64,000 nt of DNA, taken from Epiperipatus broadwayi. Lineage: Eukaryota; Onychophora; Udeonychophora; Euonychophora; Peripatidae. The notes under the pieces are model-generated. The model searched no databases. It saw only the letters and a list, made by a program, of their open reading frames with translations, and was not told the DNA's origin. Below, in pieces: positions 22,000-33,965 of this stretch (positions within the stretch are counted from its first letter, which is position 1; every line of letters starts with the position of its first letter). The translations under genes and the position numbers were made by a program. The DNA lies in the NCBI GenBank assembly GCA_028023455.1, contig JAQFVV010000022.1, positions 9,941,100 through 10,005,099 of the forward strand, given 5' to 3'.

Positions 22000-23400
22000 T
22001 AATAGATGTGAAAAATATATTAGGTAACAGCTTTAAACTGTTTCTAAGTAGTATAGGGTGGAGTTACAATTCCATCACTTGTCTCATAAAACATTATATG
22101 TTTCCATGGAAAGTTTAATTTAGTACCTCCATAAAATTAGAGACATGATTCCAGTTTTTAAAAAAGATTTTTCAAGCTGTTTATATTATTTTTAAGAGAT
22201 TCTATTTCTGGCACAGTTCTCTTTTATGAGGTCAAGGTTTTGTTATGAATAGAGAGTGTGACAAATCTCAAGATAAATGTACAAAACTTCCTAGTTAAAA
22301 GAACAGTCATAACATTTATTATTTATAGACACTTAACGTTTTTAAAAACAGTTTTATAGGCTTTTATAAGCAAATACTTTTTACAGAATCATAAGCAGAC
22401 ATTAAATCAATAAAATTAATCTTTGTTTTATTTTGAAACTTTTTTCATTATGAGTAGTTAAAGATAGAACTTGTTCACAGCAATTTCAGTCTAATCTAAA
22501 TCTAGATTGTTCTAAAGGCAGATACTTTTCAAATATTGGGAATAATTCTTGCTAAGCTATTTTTTTTCTAAGAACTTGTAAGGAACACATAATTATAATA
22601 ATATTAAGTAATAATTTTTGGGATTATTGCTATAAATTTATCAGCTAAGACTGTTATAGTTTTACTTTCATGCCAAGTTTTTGATATAGCTTCTATATAA
22701 ATAACTTTGATGAATATCTTTACTACTGCTACTTTCACTTTTGGTCTTAGTTTTTTTTTTAGAAACTCTGGAAGCATGTTCTTTATCCCATGACCTTTTC
22801 AGATTTAACACAAGGACAAGTCATTAATATTTATTGATTTTATTATTTTAGGTAGAAGAATATTATGAAAAAAATAGATTGCAATTTTGCTATAATGATG
22901 CCTTTTCTGGTCTCATTGATAGTTGCAGTTTTTTAGAGGAATTTCTATGCCTACAGTCTAAGTGGGAGTTAGAGATCTTTTGATTGGTGCATGTAAAGTT
23001 TTATTGCATTTTTTAAAACATCATCATAGATTTATCAGCCATTTTTGATCTTTGGAAAAGCATAAATGATTTTGTTCCACTTTGTAATGAACTGCTTTTA
23101 GAAGTTTTAAAAAATGGACTTTTTGATATCTGTAATTATGAGTTTGTTACATTTGTAATAGCAAGAGCTAAATTATATTATTATTCCTGGTGCAGTGACT
23201 TCAGACTTCTTTTTTAAGTACCTTTACAAAGCTGGGTGATGTTAAATTATGGGAAATAGAATATTGGTTTATTTTGGCCATTGAGAAATGATCAGCAGAT
23301 TTATGATGTATTTTTTGCTGATATAAGACTTGAATTAGATATTAGCTTTCCATCCCAGCTGCCTAAATGAAATGTACTTTTTTTGCTTTGTTTTTATTTG
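22000..23400 (-). pseudogene. Decayed LINE reverse transcriptase region
   Basis: Minus-strand translation with many stops shows, from 23.36 to 22.2 kb, WDGKLISNSSLISAKN (linker before RT), then ISKTWHESKTITVL and PKNYYLILL, a form of the 'W..s.i..i.K.g.......yRPIsLl' RT segment, then YQYLKSICL-like and later AVNKFYL patches. The catalytic box is not visible, probably lost around the family C insertions. The 20.74-20.89 kb C-terminal fragment is in the right order and orientation. The call rests on weak motif matches. Confidence 0.45.
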
Positions 23401-24005
23401 AATATCATCAAAGGCCACTGTGAGAATTTAAATGTTCTATAAACATACAAAATATAAGTTCTTAAAGATGAAGTGGGGATAGATTATATTTTGAAGTTTG
23501 TAAAGATTTCATGCATAAAAAGTGTTTCATCCAAATAATGATAGTTATATTATTTTTCCTCTTGTTTCAGGATAGGTTGTTGACTTTGCAACAAACATGG
23601 CAATACCATCTTCAGTATGAATTTGAACAAAAATCAATATGAAGCCAGGAATTTGAAGATGGATGTTATTAGGAGCATTATGAGTCTTTGAAATTCAATT
23701 ATATCTATTTTTTTTTTAATGTGTAATTAATATGATTTTGATTTTGTTTTTCTATGTGGGGATATTACTCTGCTGAGGCCATTCTTGCCATTATGGCTGC
23801 CAACATCACAAAGTCATTTTTTAAAATTATATATAACCATGACACTTATTTCTGCGAATCTAAATATTGCTATTTTTCACACTACTATTTGAATTTATAT
23901 TTTTGTCTTTGCTGTGAAATTTAATAATTTATTGTCTTTTTTTAACCAGTTCATCATAAAATTAATTCTAGTTTTTAAATATATACATTTATTTAACAAG
24001 AAAAA
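23401..24005. other. AT-rich spacer, no gene seen
   Basis: A mildly GC-richer piece lies near 23560-23700. No motif was recognised. Confidence 0.5.
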
Positions 24006-24010
24006 AAAAA

Positions 24011-24130
24011 CAGTAGCGCCACCTAATGCAAGCCTTATTAATCAATGACAGACACTGGGTACTACCATATGGAGAGTTTGCTACTGTTTAACAGCTTGTG
24101 TAAGCAGGAAATGGTGATCATGTGAAGAAA
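24011..24130. mobile_element. Family A short palindromic remnant
   Basis: cagtagcgccacctaatgcaag with taatcaatga is followed by an inverted partner (tatggagagtttgctactg, acagcttgtgtaagcag) and ggtgatcatgtg. These are the outer landmarks of family A without the inner ribozyme part. Confidence 0.6.
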
Positions 24131-24570
24131 AAAAACCTTATGATCTGAAGTATAGATTGTTGAAAAATTATTGGCCATTTAGCTCTAAAGTAGATATTAA
24201 TCTGATTATTATGACTCATATTTTTTTTTTTTTGATCAATGATGACATACTTTATTTTTAAAATCCATTAGACAGTTTGAATTATTATATAGCCCTTATT
24301 TCCTGGTATATGTATATGAATAGAAAATGAAAGATCTTTATATATACAAGTATTTTTGTTTCATTTTCATTATCTTTGTTTTTCTGTATATTTCATCTCT
24401 TTCATTTTAATTTCTTAACTACTGCCATACAAATGATATTAGCTACCCTGTTCTTTATTACTTGAACTATCATTTTATTATGGAGTTGATCTTTGACAGA
24501 TCATAATCTTAGCTGGAACATTTTCCCACTTGGATAGTTTTCTTTTAAAACTAAAATGACATAATTTACT

Positions 24571-24668
24571 TTTTTTTTCTTTTTCTATATGTCAAAGCGT
24601 TGACCGGGAAGCGAACCCAGGCCAGCTGCTTGGAAGGCAGCTATGCTAACCGCTAGGCCACCAACGCT
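24571..24668 (-). mobile_element. SINE with an intact tRNA-Gly(UCC)-like head
   Basis: Bases 24596-24668 on the minus strand form a complete 73-nt cloverleaf. The acceptor stem is seven pairs (AGCGTTG/CAACGCT). The anticodon arm is GCTGC-CTTCCAA-GCAGC with U33 and anticodon TCC. The T arm is CTGGG-TTCGCTT-CCCGG. It closely resembles eukaryotic tRNA-Gly(UCC). A real gene would be followed by a T run; instead TTGACATATAG and an A-rich tract follow, as in the SINEs at 6.9, 16.05 and 42.2 kb. I therefore call it a young SINE or its source, with a functional tRNA gene as the alternative. Confidence 0.75.
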
Positions 24669-24844
24669 TAACATAGAGTATTTTTGCTTTTATTTTTTTC
24701 TTTTAGCTAAGTGAAGGCTTAGCACCTATAATTGTTGAAAATCACACTTCATCAAAAACGGCTAAAACATATCACTTTTGAGCTTCAATTCATTCCTTCT
24801 GTGCAAACTTGTCTGCTTCACTTTGATTTCCATATACAGTACTT

Positions 24845-25045
24845 AAAACTTCCATCCCATCACACATTTTTGAAGCATATCTGAAAAATATAAATGATTA
24901 TTAAGATGCATTTCATGCTAAATCAGAACTCTTCATTTGGTTCAAATTATGATCTTTTACGCAATTATCATTTGTTCAGTATTTAATCTGTATCAAATTC
25001 TTACAATTTATCTACAAGTGTCATTTTTCCTATACTTACATTTAT
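24845..25045 (+). repeat. Dispersed repeat family E, copy 3
   Basis: aaacttccatcccatcacac, aagatgcatttcatgctaaa, gttcaaattatgatctttta and the following aatttatcta match the 2.1-kb copy in order. Confidence 0.55.
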
Positions 25046-26740
25046 GATTAGGATTAGTATGATAATTTTTAGTTAATAAATAATTAATTATATTCATTAA
25101 TGTATTTATCCGAATTGGATAATGACATAAATGTCTGAACTGACAGTTTGAGATTTATATATCAAATCGTAGTGCCTTGATTTAGTGTACATTTTATTCT
25201 TGTTATCGTTTTGTTTGTTTTTATTTATTTTATTAAATAAAAAACAGAAGATGGTAGTGGAACCTTACTAAAGCATGTTTGAAGTGATGGTGGAAGTAAA
25301 AAATTTCAAGTAGTAGATACATCACCTTTTATTACAGGTATAAGTGAGAGTGACTGTGGAAATGTTTTTGATCCTGAACGATCATACTTTGAACTGACAC
25401 ATTAAGTTTTCACAAACTAATGTCAATCAAAGAAATTTTCCCTCTAACAAGCAGTATTTAAAAAAAAAAAAAAAATAAGGTAAATAAAATTTTGAACCAT
25501 GACTTGTAACAATTGTTTCGATTTATGTTTTGCTATTTATAAAATTAAAATCAACATTTGAATATAAATATAAAAAATTTTCAATCTGCCATGCTCTAAT
25601 GACTTTACCCAATTTTAATCCTAATTTCTGAAACCTATGTGTAAATAGGATCAAATTAAAAGTATTTATATATGTATGCACACACTTTTAAAATAATAGA
25701 TAAGTATTGAATTATAAAATATGAGTTACATTTAAAGCTAACAACTTGTACGCTACGTCTATTTCAGTGAATAATAATTGTTAATTTGTTCTTACCTATA
25801 ATTTTGAATATTTCCCCAATACTATGTCTTCCCGTAAATTTTTCGTTTATTTTCTATCTCCTTAAATACCCAGAATCAAGATTTCATTTGATAAACTAAT
25901 GTATATGTTTGTGCTTTTTTTTTTAAATTTTATATATACACCCATATTTATACATAACATGTAATATATACCTACGATATCTATACAATTAACTCAGTTT
26001 TTTTTTTAAAAAAAAAAAGATTATTTTTTTCAATTTAAATATATTTTGCCTTGGGTAAAATTGGTACTACATAAAATTTTTACCTGCCATTGAGGTGACA
26101 AAAGGCTTGCAAACACATGGAATCACCCCTGCATGACTTCCTGCCTCAATCTGTCTGAAAATAAAACAGTTTAGTCAACATGATAGGATTCTATTGTCTG
26201 TTGAGAAAGATTAGCATACCCCTGCTCCCGTTTTGAGTTCGTTCCCTATATAGATTGTGATTGTTCTTCAAGAGGTCATATATTAGCGTACCTGTGCTAG
26301 ACGCTTCTCTGGCAAGTTATATCATAACATATAAAAGCTTTTAATGGAGCAGAAAATAATCTTTTCAACCTCTAAAAATTTAATAACTTTCAGTGGAAAA
26401 TTTGTCAGCTTAAAAAAAAAAACCAAATTTAAAAAGAAAATATATTTTCGTTGTAAATTTTTAATTTATTTTTTATTTAAAGGATTTTTATATATATACG
26501 CAATGATTTTCAACATTTGCCTTATAATACCGAGTAATGATACGCGTATTTATAAATATATACAACACGCAAATTAATAATATCTCGTGGAAACTTGGGT
26601 TCGATTTTGGGAAAACTCTTGGAAATTATTTTAAGGTCATAACAAACAAATTTAGATTCCCCCTCCCTCTCCCCAATATTCGCCCTATGGCTAACTAGTT
26701 AGCCAATCGATATTGTTAATCAATTACAGATGGATAGTAA
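25046..26740. other. AT-rich spacer, no gene seen
   Basis: A poly(A) run lies at 25459-25474, and a T-run/A-run fold-back at about 25998-26018. A slightly GC-richer, non-coding patch lies at 26080-26320. The 77-codon frame at 26344-26577 is lysine/phenylalanine-rich low complexity. Confidence 0.5.
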
Positions 26741-26747
26741 GTATCCT

Positions 26748-26845
26748 GCGCAATGATGCAGTTTGTAGAGCGTCCAACTTGGGATCTGGCGGTCCAAGGA
26801 TTCTGGTAGTCGCAGGTCTGGGTTCGAACCTTTTATGAACTCTCG
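26748..26845 (+). mobile_element. tRNA-like SINE fragment
   Basis: gcgcaatgatgcagtttgta, gagcgtccaacttgg, then ctgggttcgaacctt, a near-perfect B box. The distance between boxes is somewhat long for a tRNA, so there is an insertion in the middle. A tgaactctcgagcaatgaag tail follows. It is a different family from the Gly-type SINEs. Confidence 0.5.
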
Positions 26846-27249
26846 AGCAATGAAGCCATGTGCCTTTTTTTTAGATGAGTAGTAAATAAAGTAAATAATC
26901 GAATGTTTTTATTGCTCGGAATGAGTATGAAGTTTGAGAACCAAATGTGACAGAACTGAACTGAATCCAAAACTCCAGAGATCACCATATTATCACTATA
27001 CCAAAGCATGCAGGTCAGTGGGTAATTATAAATAGCAAAGAGTGTGTAGAAAAGTATTAGACTAAACCTCAATTGGTACAGAGCAGTATTGATGTGTCAA
27101 CTGCAACAATGAAATAACGCAACAGTAATATGACTTGATGGGGAGAATTTCATACAAGCAAAGTCCTTTTTTACTTTACTTTTGCACACAATGAATCTTT
27201 TTTTTTTTTTTAAAAAAAAAAATGTTTTTGCTCTTTGCATATTTTATTA

Positions 27250-27575
27250 AACCACTAAACATCACATGATCACCATTTCTTTATGCTTACACAAGCTGTT
27301 TACACAGAGTCTAACCACTAAACATTACATGATCACCATTTCTTTATGCTTACACAAACTGTTTACACAGAGGCTAAACTCTCCATATAGTAGCACCACT
27401 CAGTGCAAGCCAGAGTAATCAATGGATGAAAGCCACAAGCTAGAAACTAATCTGGGGATATTAGATGAGTAGGCACTAGATAGGGATTTTATGCAAAAAT
27501 CTTCTTGCATTCATTGATTACACTTGAGTGTTGCTACTGTATGAAGAGTTTAGCCTCCATGTATATATTTTATTC
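27250..27575 (+). mobile_element. Family A element with tandem and inverted ends
   Basis: A 62-base unit (taaccactaaacatyacatg ... tttacacagagkc) occurs twice in tandem at 27250-27311 and 27312-27373. Then ctctccatatagtagca opens an arm (27375-27428) inverted at 27508-27572. The centre carries a damaged hammerhead-like core on the plus strand: ugGAUGAA, AGC-CACAA-GCU, A, GAAAC, UAAUC, UGGGGAU (27424-27458). The stem II pairs here are AGC/GCU where the 40-kb copy has GGC/GCC, a compensatory change. Confidence 0.7.
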
Positions 27576-27579
27576 TAAG

Positions 27580-29585
27580 CACTTTGGCTCAGTTGTTAAA
27601 ATATTGTCAGTATATAGTTAACAGTAATTTATTTTGACTAGTAAATTGTACATGTTAGTTTTCATTTTAAAAAAAAGATATATTCTCATCATGATTATCT
27701 ATCTTTTAAATAGAATTCATATGTATTATTTTAGCTCATTCTCACTAAGCCTTCCTATGTTGTATTTGGAAGGTTCTTTTTAATAAATCCTAATATTTGC
27801 ATTGTTTTGCTGCTTATTTTAACTTTTCTGTTTTAATTATATTAATGCATATAATATATTAAGAATGAATTCTTGATATGGTGTCTTACATTAATTCTAA
27901 ATACTTTTAAGTCTTGCCTGTCTCATGAGCAAAAAATTGTAATATATTAATTTATAAATCCTACAACCCCAAATTAATAGTTTAAATGCATTATTCTCTG
28001 TGCTGCTCTTTTACACTTCATTCTGTCTTTTTCTCATTTATTATTTTCTCTTTAAATATATATTGAGAAAATTATTTAATAAAACTACTCACTAATAATC
28101 AAAGATTATGATTCTAATTTTTATTAAGAGATATTTTAGAAATTGAGTAAATTTTTATTACATGCCTAGAAGTTCATCTTTATTTACATTATTGGAGGAA
28201 CCACCATCGGCAGAACAACAGAGACAAGAAGAATATACTAATTAATAACTTTCTCTTTTTTATTAGTAAAAAAATCAATATATAAACAATCTAATATGTT
28301 TGAAAACAATATTATTTATTTAGAAAACAAACAATGATTGAAAAATAGACTTAAATGTGATCAATACAAACATTTCAGGAGAAATTTTAATAGAAATGAG
28401 TAAGAATGACTGTTATGAAGATAAAGCAAAGTATAAAAATGTGAAAATAGTATACTTAGTAAATAAACAATGATTGAAAGACAAATATTTTCAATCATTT
28501 TGATGAGTGCAAACATTCTGAAAAAATTAAATTAGCATATGCTGAGATCATGAATTTAATTTCATATATAATTGTCACATGCATAAAATATATTTTTCAA
28601 TGATTGTTTGTTCACTACATACTTTTTTAGTTTGTTTTGTAAATAAATTATATTATTTTAGTGTTTTCAAGCTTATAATATTATTTTTAAGTAATTGTTG
28701 TTTTGTTTGTGTTTTGCTTTAGTTTCATTTTATATATTAGTTAGTTTATTTTTGCCTATTGGATTGTGGCTCTGCCAATGAATAATACATACATGTAAAT
28801 AGCACTAATTTATATTTTTCAATATTTTTATCAGTTTAATTTTTTTTTTTAAAATTACAGTGGGGCCATGAACTAAGCTATATTTTGTTCACACACCCCC
28901 CCAGCATTTAATGAAAATAGTGTATAATAACTAACCTTTTATTGATAAACAATGGTTATGATAAAAATGCATATTATTTACTGCACTTTAAGCATACAAT
29001 ACAGTGCATTGCAATAGGCTTAGCATACAAAACAGATATTTTATGTATATAGTGTGCATATATACGTTAAAAGTGCAGACAGGTTTTTAAAAACATAGTT
29101 AATAATAAATGGAGAAAACACATTTGCATATATATTTACAGAACTTTGTGTGTGTGCTTAATAAATTTATTAAAAAATAATATTATAATAAAACTTACTT
29201 CTTTATTTTTTTTTTAATAAAATAGACACCAAAAATGTTTGACTATTAATGTTATGAAAGCATTAATATATCACAATGAAGAAGTTGATTAAGCATCATT
29301 TTGTTTTAACATTTAACAAAGAAACATTGTGGTGTGAAGTTTTCTTTTCCTTTTTTAGTTATCAAACTCATCTTGCAATGATTGTGATATGTCGATGATT
29401 TACTGTGTAAGAGTAAAGCTGTGATCCATCATGGGTTCATTTTTCATAATTCTATTCTTTAGAATCTATGTATCCATCCTTTACTTGCAGTGAATTGTTT
29501 GAAATTGTGTGTTCCTGATTCTTGGCTAAATTCTTGGTAAACACTTGATGCTTTCTGGCACAATGCTAGACCATCAATCTTAATA
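27580..29585. other. AT-rich spacer, no gene seen
   Basis: Repeated 'aacaatgattgaaa' style phrases occur near 28300-28620, partly as inverted copies (caatgattg). There is a C-run at 28896-28902. No coding signal was seen. Confidence 0.5.
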
Positions 29586-29589
29586 TTCT

Positions 29590-29960
29590 TATAATGCATC
29601 TATGAAATACCATGTAAATGTGGAAAAACATATATTGGTGAGAGCAATTGTCCCATTGAAAAGTATTTGCAAGAACACAAACTGATGATTAGAAGAGAGA
29701 AAATAGATGTGTCTAGGGTAGCAGACCATGTATGTGCCAATGAACATATGTTCAATTGGGAAAATACAAAGATATTGGATAGCAAAGAAAAGATAACATA
29801 AAAATTTAAAGAAGCTGCTCACATGATAATGGCAACAATCCCATAAGCCAACTTAGTGTGACTATACATAATGTATGGAAACCCACTAACCAACTTTGCT
29901 CTCAGGAAAAAGTGGAGAAATCAGGAGGAACCTCATAGATAAGGATATGAAATTTCTACT
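29590..29960 (+). pseudogene. PLE GIY-YIG endonuclease fragment (PLE-2 copy a)
   Basis: Plus-strand translation from 29595 gives CIYEIPCKCGKTYIGES (the GIY-YIG pair with the C-x-C insert), then IEKYLQEHKLMIRREKIDVS, RVADHVCANEHMFNW and ENTKILDSKEKI, followed after a stop by FKEAAHMIMAT and a C-terminal NVWKPL-like piece frameshifted near 29870. The GIY-YIG motif, a conserved QEHK after it and the HxxxxxH-like stretch are typical of Penelope-like endonucleases. The RT part is missing; bases upstream of 29590 look unrelated, so the copy is 5' truncated. The minus-strand frames over it are shadows. Confidence 0.75.
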
Positions 29961-29964
29961 GGCT

Positions 29965-30250
29965 TTGGCAGGATTGCTGTTGATTAGAGCATTACTCTAA
30001 AATTCAATACTCAAGAACCTAAGGGACCATGTTTAAATCCCATGCTAATACTTTCAGTAGTCAGGCCAACAACATGTGAAGAAGAGGGGAGGCTAATACC
30101 TCTCAAAACATTGTGCATATACTAATGTGTTTGATGTGTTATTACTAACATTTGAATGTATTTGGAATATTTAAATAAAGTTAAATTTTTGTAAAGGCAT
30201 TCAATACTCATATTAGATAATGGAAATTGTTCAATATAAAAATACAATTA
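29965..30250 (+). mobile_element. PLE-2 tail: tRNA-like block, hammerhead-like block, 3' end
   Basis: After the endonuclease remnant come a tRNA-like stretch (gctgttgattagagcattac ... gtttaaatccc), then a hammerhead-like fold, then a conserved 3' end (gaatgtatttggaatattta, aataaagttaaatttttg, cattcaatac, atataaaaatacaa). The same order follows the endonuclease at 55.5 kb. The terminal part occurs by itself as inverted copies at 44.2-44.4 kb. Confidence 0.65.
30068..30115 (+). ncRNA. Hammerhead-like relic in PLE-2 tail, copy a
   Basis: gUGAAGA (30076-30082, C3 changed to G), one extra A, stem II GAGGGG/CCUCUC (30084-30089 with 30099-30104; five Watson-Crick pairs plus one G-U), loop AGGCUAAUA, then AAAAC (GAAA with G changed) and AUUGU. 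Core bases are lost, but stem II is perfect. The 55.97-kb copy keeps CUGAAGA and the 3.4-kb copy keeps GAAA, so an ancestral complete core is a fair inference. Confidence 0.45.
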
Positions 30251-31265
30251 AAACACCATCATCACCAACCTTCAGAAGATACAGTTATAATGCATGTTAT
30301 TCAGCCATAGATTTAAGGCTTTATAAGTTTTGACCAAAAAATTGTTCCTAATTTGTTTACAACTTTAGCTATTTTAGAAGCACAAACAAAAATAGCACAA
30401 ATCTGTTCTCCTCTTTATTATTTCTCTAATAGAAGATTCATTTTTTATACATATGGCCCACTTCTGAATAAAACTTTTTTTACTAAATCAAACAATTTTC
30501 ATTTGCTCCTTTAATGAAATTACTTTATGTATTTTGAATTATCACTCATGATTCTAAAAAAAATACAATATTTTACTAAAGAGACACTGTACAGAATAAA
30601 ACTTTATGAAGAAAAAAAATAGGAAAAATATGGATACACATGCTTTTAATAATGCTACTGAACTGGACAGGTAGAATATTTAAATCATAAAGAAAACATG
30701 ATCATGTAAATTCATATTTGATAAAGTGATATTTAATAAGGAAAAAACATGGCTGCTAGTGCAGATTAATAAAATTTAATAAGTTTGAAAATTTCATAGT
30801 TTTTTTTAAATTTTATTTGGTTACATTTTGTTGTTGTTATTTAAATTTTTTTGGGGTAGCGCATAATTGTAGTCATGTGATTAGATATCACATAATTCAC
30901 AGCTCCACTATATCTTTATATTTGATCAAACTATATACATTAACTGCAATGTCTTGGATTTTGTTCATAATTTTCTGTAAACCTTATCTTAATTTTAACT
31001 GTCTTACTTATGCTGTGATTAATTATATTTAATTTAATTGCTTTCAAGATTGTTTTGTTTTGACATAGCTACATTTTTTTGCTTCAATAGAATTATTTTT
31101 AATTTTAATAATATGAATTATCTTTTACTTGATTTTTTTCCTGCTATGTAATAAAGAAAGCTGATATAAAAATTAAAAAAAATAGGAGGAAAAGCTTTTA
31201 ATTAGTATCACAAGGAAATGAAAGGATATAAAAAATAATATTAATTTTTTTTTAATTAATGCATT
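30251..31265. other. AT-rich spacer, no gene seen
   Basis: No element was recognised. The 71-codon frame at 30817-31032 is hydrophobic AT-rich sequence without a motif. Confidence 0.5.
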
Positions 31266-31267
31266 TG

Positions 31268-31446
31268 TGTAAACAGCTGATTGAAACATAGAAAAATAAC
31301 AAAGTAATCTGACTAAAAAATGTGGAGTTTTATAAAAGCTTTTGATGCCATAAAAATCAAAAAGGTCTCAAATGCTTTTATGAAACAACACAACATGTTT
31401 ATGGTCAGATTACTTTATTTTTCTATTTTTTAGTCAGCTGTTTACA
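31268..31446. repeat. Palindromic element upstream of the LTR retrotransposon
   Basis: Arms 31269-31345 and 31372-31445 are inverted repeats (outer gtaaacagctg / cagctgtttac; inner caaagtaatctga / tcagattacttta). The central 26 bases include gatgccataaaaatc. No ribozyme core is evident. Confidence 0.8.
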
Positions 31447-31629
31447 TAAAAGTATTTAAAAAAATTTTTTAAATATTTTTTTACTTTTTAGTTTGAAATA
31501 AAACATAATTTATATAAAATAATTTTCTTCATCAGTCTCTTAATTGTCTTTGTTCATGTGCAATATTATCAGAACGATATCACTGTAGTCATTTTACTAT
31601 AAATATTATTCTCTAAACAATAAACATAT

Positions 31630-33552
31630 TGTAATGGATGTTTAAGACACCATTACAAAAATTATAGTTTTATAGAGGTGAAAAAAATAAAATAAATTTT
31701 TATATAAGGTTTCATTTGTAAACTTGATTAAAAGTCGTTTTTTTTAAATGCTTGTACAAATATATATGTATGTGCGTGGGAATTATATTTTAATACCACA
31801 GTTATATTTGGTTTTTAATTTTAATTTTGAAAAAAAAAAAAGAAAAGAAAACTAAGATTTTTTTTTGTTGTTGTTAAATTTATGTAAAAGTAAAGTGTAC
31901 AAATAGATTGCTTTTCAGATTTGGGGATTTAGATTGATAAGGCTAATTAAAAAGAAAGAAAACAAAAAGAAAAGAATTTTTCATTAGTTAATTCCTAGAT
32001 CGTTAAAGGGCAATTTATTTCGGTAATTAGATAACTATTGTTATCTAGATCGAGAATTTTTAAATTTTAATTAAAAAGAAAAAGTTTGGTAATTGGTTTA
32101 AGAGATATGATTCAGATATAACAGGCTGAATCAGCCATTGGATTATCTTTGACGAGCTTTCAATACTTGCATCAGCTGGTATACTTGCACCAGCGCAAAG
32201 AGACAGACACCAACTCTGACAGGAGAATTGCACGATTCCTGCCAAAATACTTGGAAAGAACGATTCCTGCATATTCTGAAAGCTGATCCAGTAATTATTC
32301 TACCTAGAATGAACATTAAACCTACAGCAAGAATATTTTCTTTACCATGATGTGCTAAGCTTCTCGCCAGGACAGGTTCAGACGTCCTGTGTCTCCATTA
32401 ACTGCCTACAATGCCATAAGAACCGGCTCCAAAGAAACCACTAACCAACTCGCCCAAGCCTATCGTCAGTGAATCCAGAGCAACGGACTAACCTAAGAAG
32501 TCTAGTGCACTAGCATTGAAATAAATTATTAAGGTACCTTACATTTTTGTAATTTAAACAATGTTATCTTAGATTTGTTCCCTTTTTAAATATATATATA
32601 TATTTTAAGTTATATCTTATGTAATTCAATTTCTTTGTGCTTGATTTTTTTTTTTTTAACGAGTGTTAGTTTCAAACCTATTACTGTCTGTCCTATTTAA
32701 GTCTTAGTAAGTAAGATAGTAGTTTATTTATAATCTCACATTCTTTTTTTATAGAAAGCAGTCTGGATATTACAGACTATTTTAATTGACTTCTGGCTCA
32801 TGACCCATTTTATTATTAGTTCTCCTTATGTTCTGAAACTTTATTATAATAGTTCTTAGTTTTATTTCTTCAAGCTTCCAATTCGTTTATTAGGGGGCAC
32901 GTACAATTGTTTTAACCCTCTCAATAGGTAGATCGTGAGCTCCTAGCCTGTCTCACTCAGAGGGAGGTCAATCGATTGAAAGTAGTAACTTTCAAGACTC
33001 TTTTTATTATTATTAATGTTTTGGAAGCTACTTTCGCATTTCTTCAGTTTCGACATAAGCTTACATAAATCTGAAATACAGAGATTCAGCCTTTTCTAAC
33101 TATGAGTTATAAGCAGGAAGCTAACCTCCCTTTCTTATGTGAGATCACGGAATACTTACTAATACTTCTGCTACTGTCAGTATTTTGCACTCTTTCATGC
33201 ACAGAAAATCACTCTCAAAGCCATATAAAATATTTAAATTTAATTTTGATGTATGTACGTGTAGTACATATTTTAAGTGTGCTTTAAAGATTATTATTTA
33301 GATTTATGTTTATTTAATCATACTTTTAATAAAATTATTTATTTATTCATCTACTTGGTTGATTTTGTTTTCTGTTGCTACCTTTCCAACTCACTGAACA
33401 AAACATAGATCTCATTTGCTTGATTGAGCTAGTCCGGCGCATTCGATTCGCATATCCTGTAACCCCTTAAAAATAAATGTCTAGTTCCAGATTTCAGACT
33501 AGTGGAGCCCTGGCGGTCAGTTTATGCGAGTCTAAAGCTTTTGTCCGGTATA
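31630..33552 (+). mobile_element. 5' LTR of non-autonomous LTR retrotransposon
   Basis: This 1.92-kb block, starting TGTAATGGATGTTTAAGACA, is repeated at 35275-38878 with about 96-97 % identity by eye, ignoring the insertion there. Short frames inside it (for example 32060-32272 and 33102-33287) recur in the other LTR and are not genes. The final shared bases are TTGTCCGGTATA. The length is unusual: most Gypsy LTRs are shorter. Confidence 0.9.
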
Positions 33553-33567
33553 TAGGATAGTAATTTT

Positions 33568-33585
33568 TGGCGCAACCAAACATGG
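33568..33585 (+). promoter_or_regulatory. Probable primer binding site
   Basis: TGGCGCAACCAAACATGG lies 15 bases after the 5' LTR. TGG at the start would pair with the CCA end of a tRNA, and TTTGGCGCAAC-type sites are common in Gypsy-type elements. The tRNA was not identified. Confidence 0.6.
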
Positions 33586-33965
33586 GAGCCGATATTAAAA
33601 CTTTACGTGAGATGTTTTGTTCGGGTGGTTGGGAAAAATAAACAGAAACGGTAGGCAAAAATAGGTGAAATAAAGTTAGTGGTAGAATAGAAGTTGATGG
33701 AAAGATGCAGGTAGTTTCAGATCTGTCCGTATTTAATGTTTTGATATTCAAAAAGAGTTTATTAATTAGTTCGACGTTCGTAAAGTTTTTTAAAAAAGTA
33801 AAGAGTTTAGGTATGCTTTGTAAAAATAAAATAAAGTTAGCTGTTGAAGATTAAATAAATAATATAAAAAAAAACGTTAATAAACAGATTTCAAAGAAAA
33901 GTTCAGTTGGTAATTTGGAATAAAAAAATAAAAAAAGATTTAATGGAGCTAAGTTTATTTTGAAA

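Noticed and set aside
24596-24668. Functional tRNA-Gly gene
   Set aside because: The cloverleaf is intact, but the downstream A-rich SINE tail and lack of a T-run terminator favour a SINE; kept as alternative in the feature.
32060-32272. 70-codon minus-strand frame as a gene
   Set aside because: It lies within the 5' LTR and is broken in the 3' LTR copy at the homologous position by the TTAA insertion; no motif.
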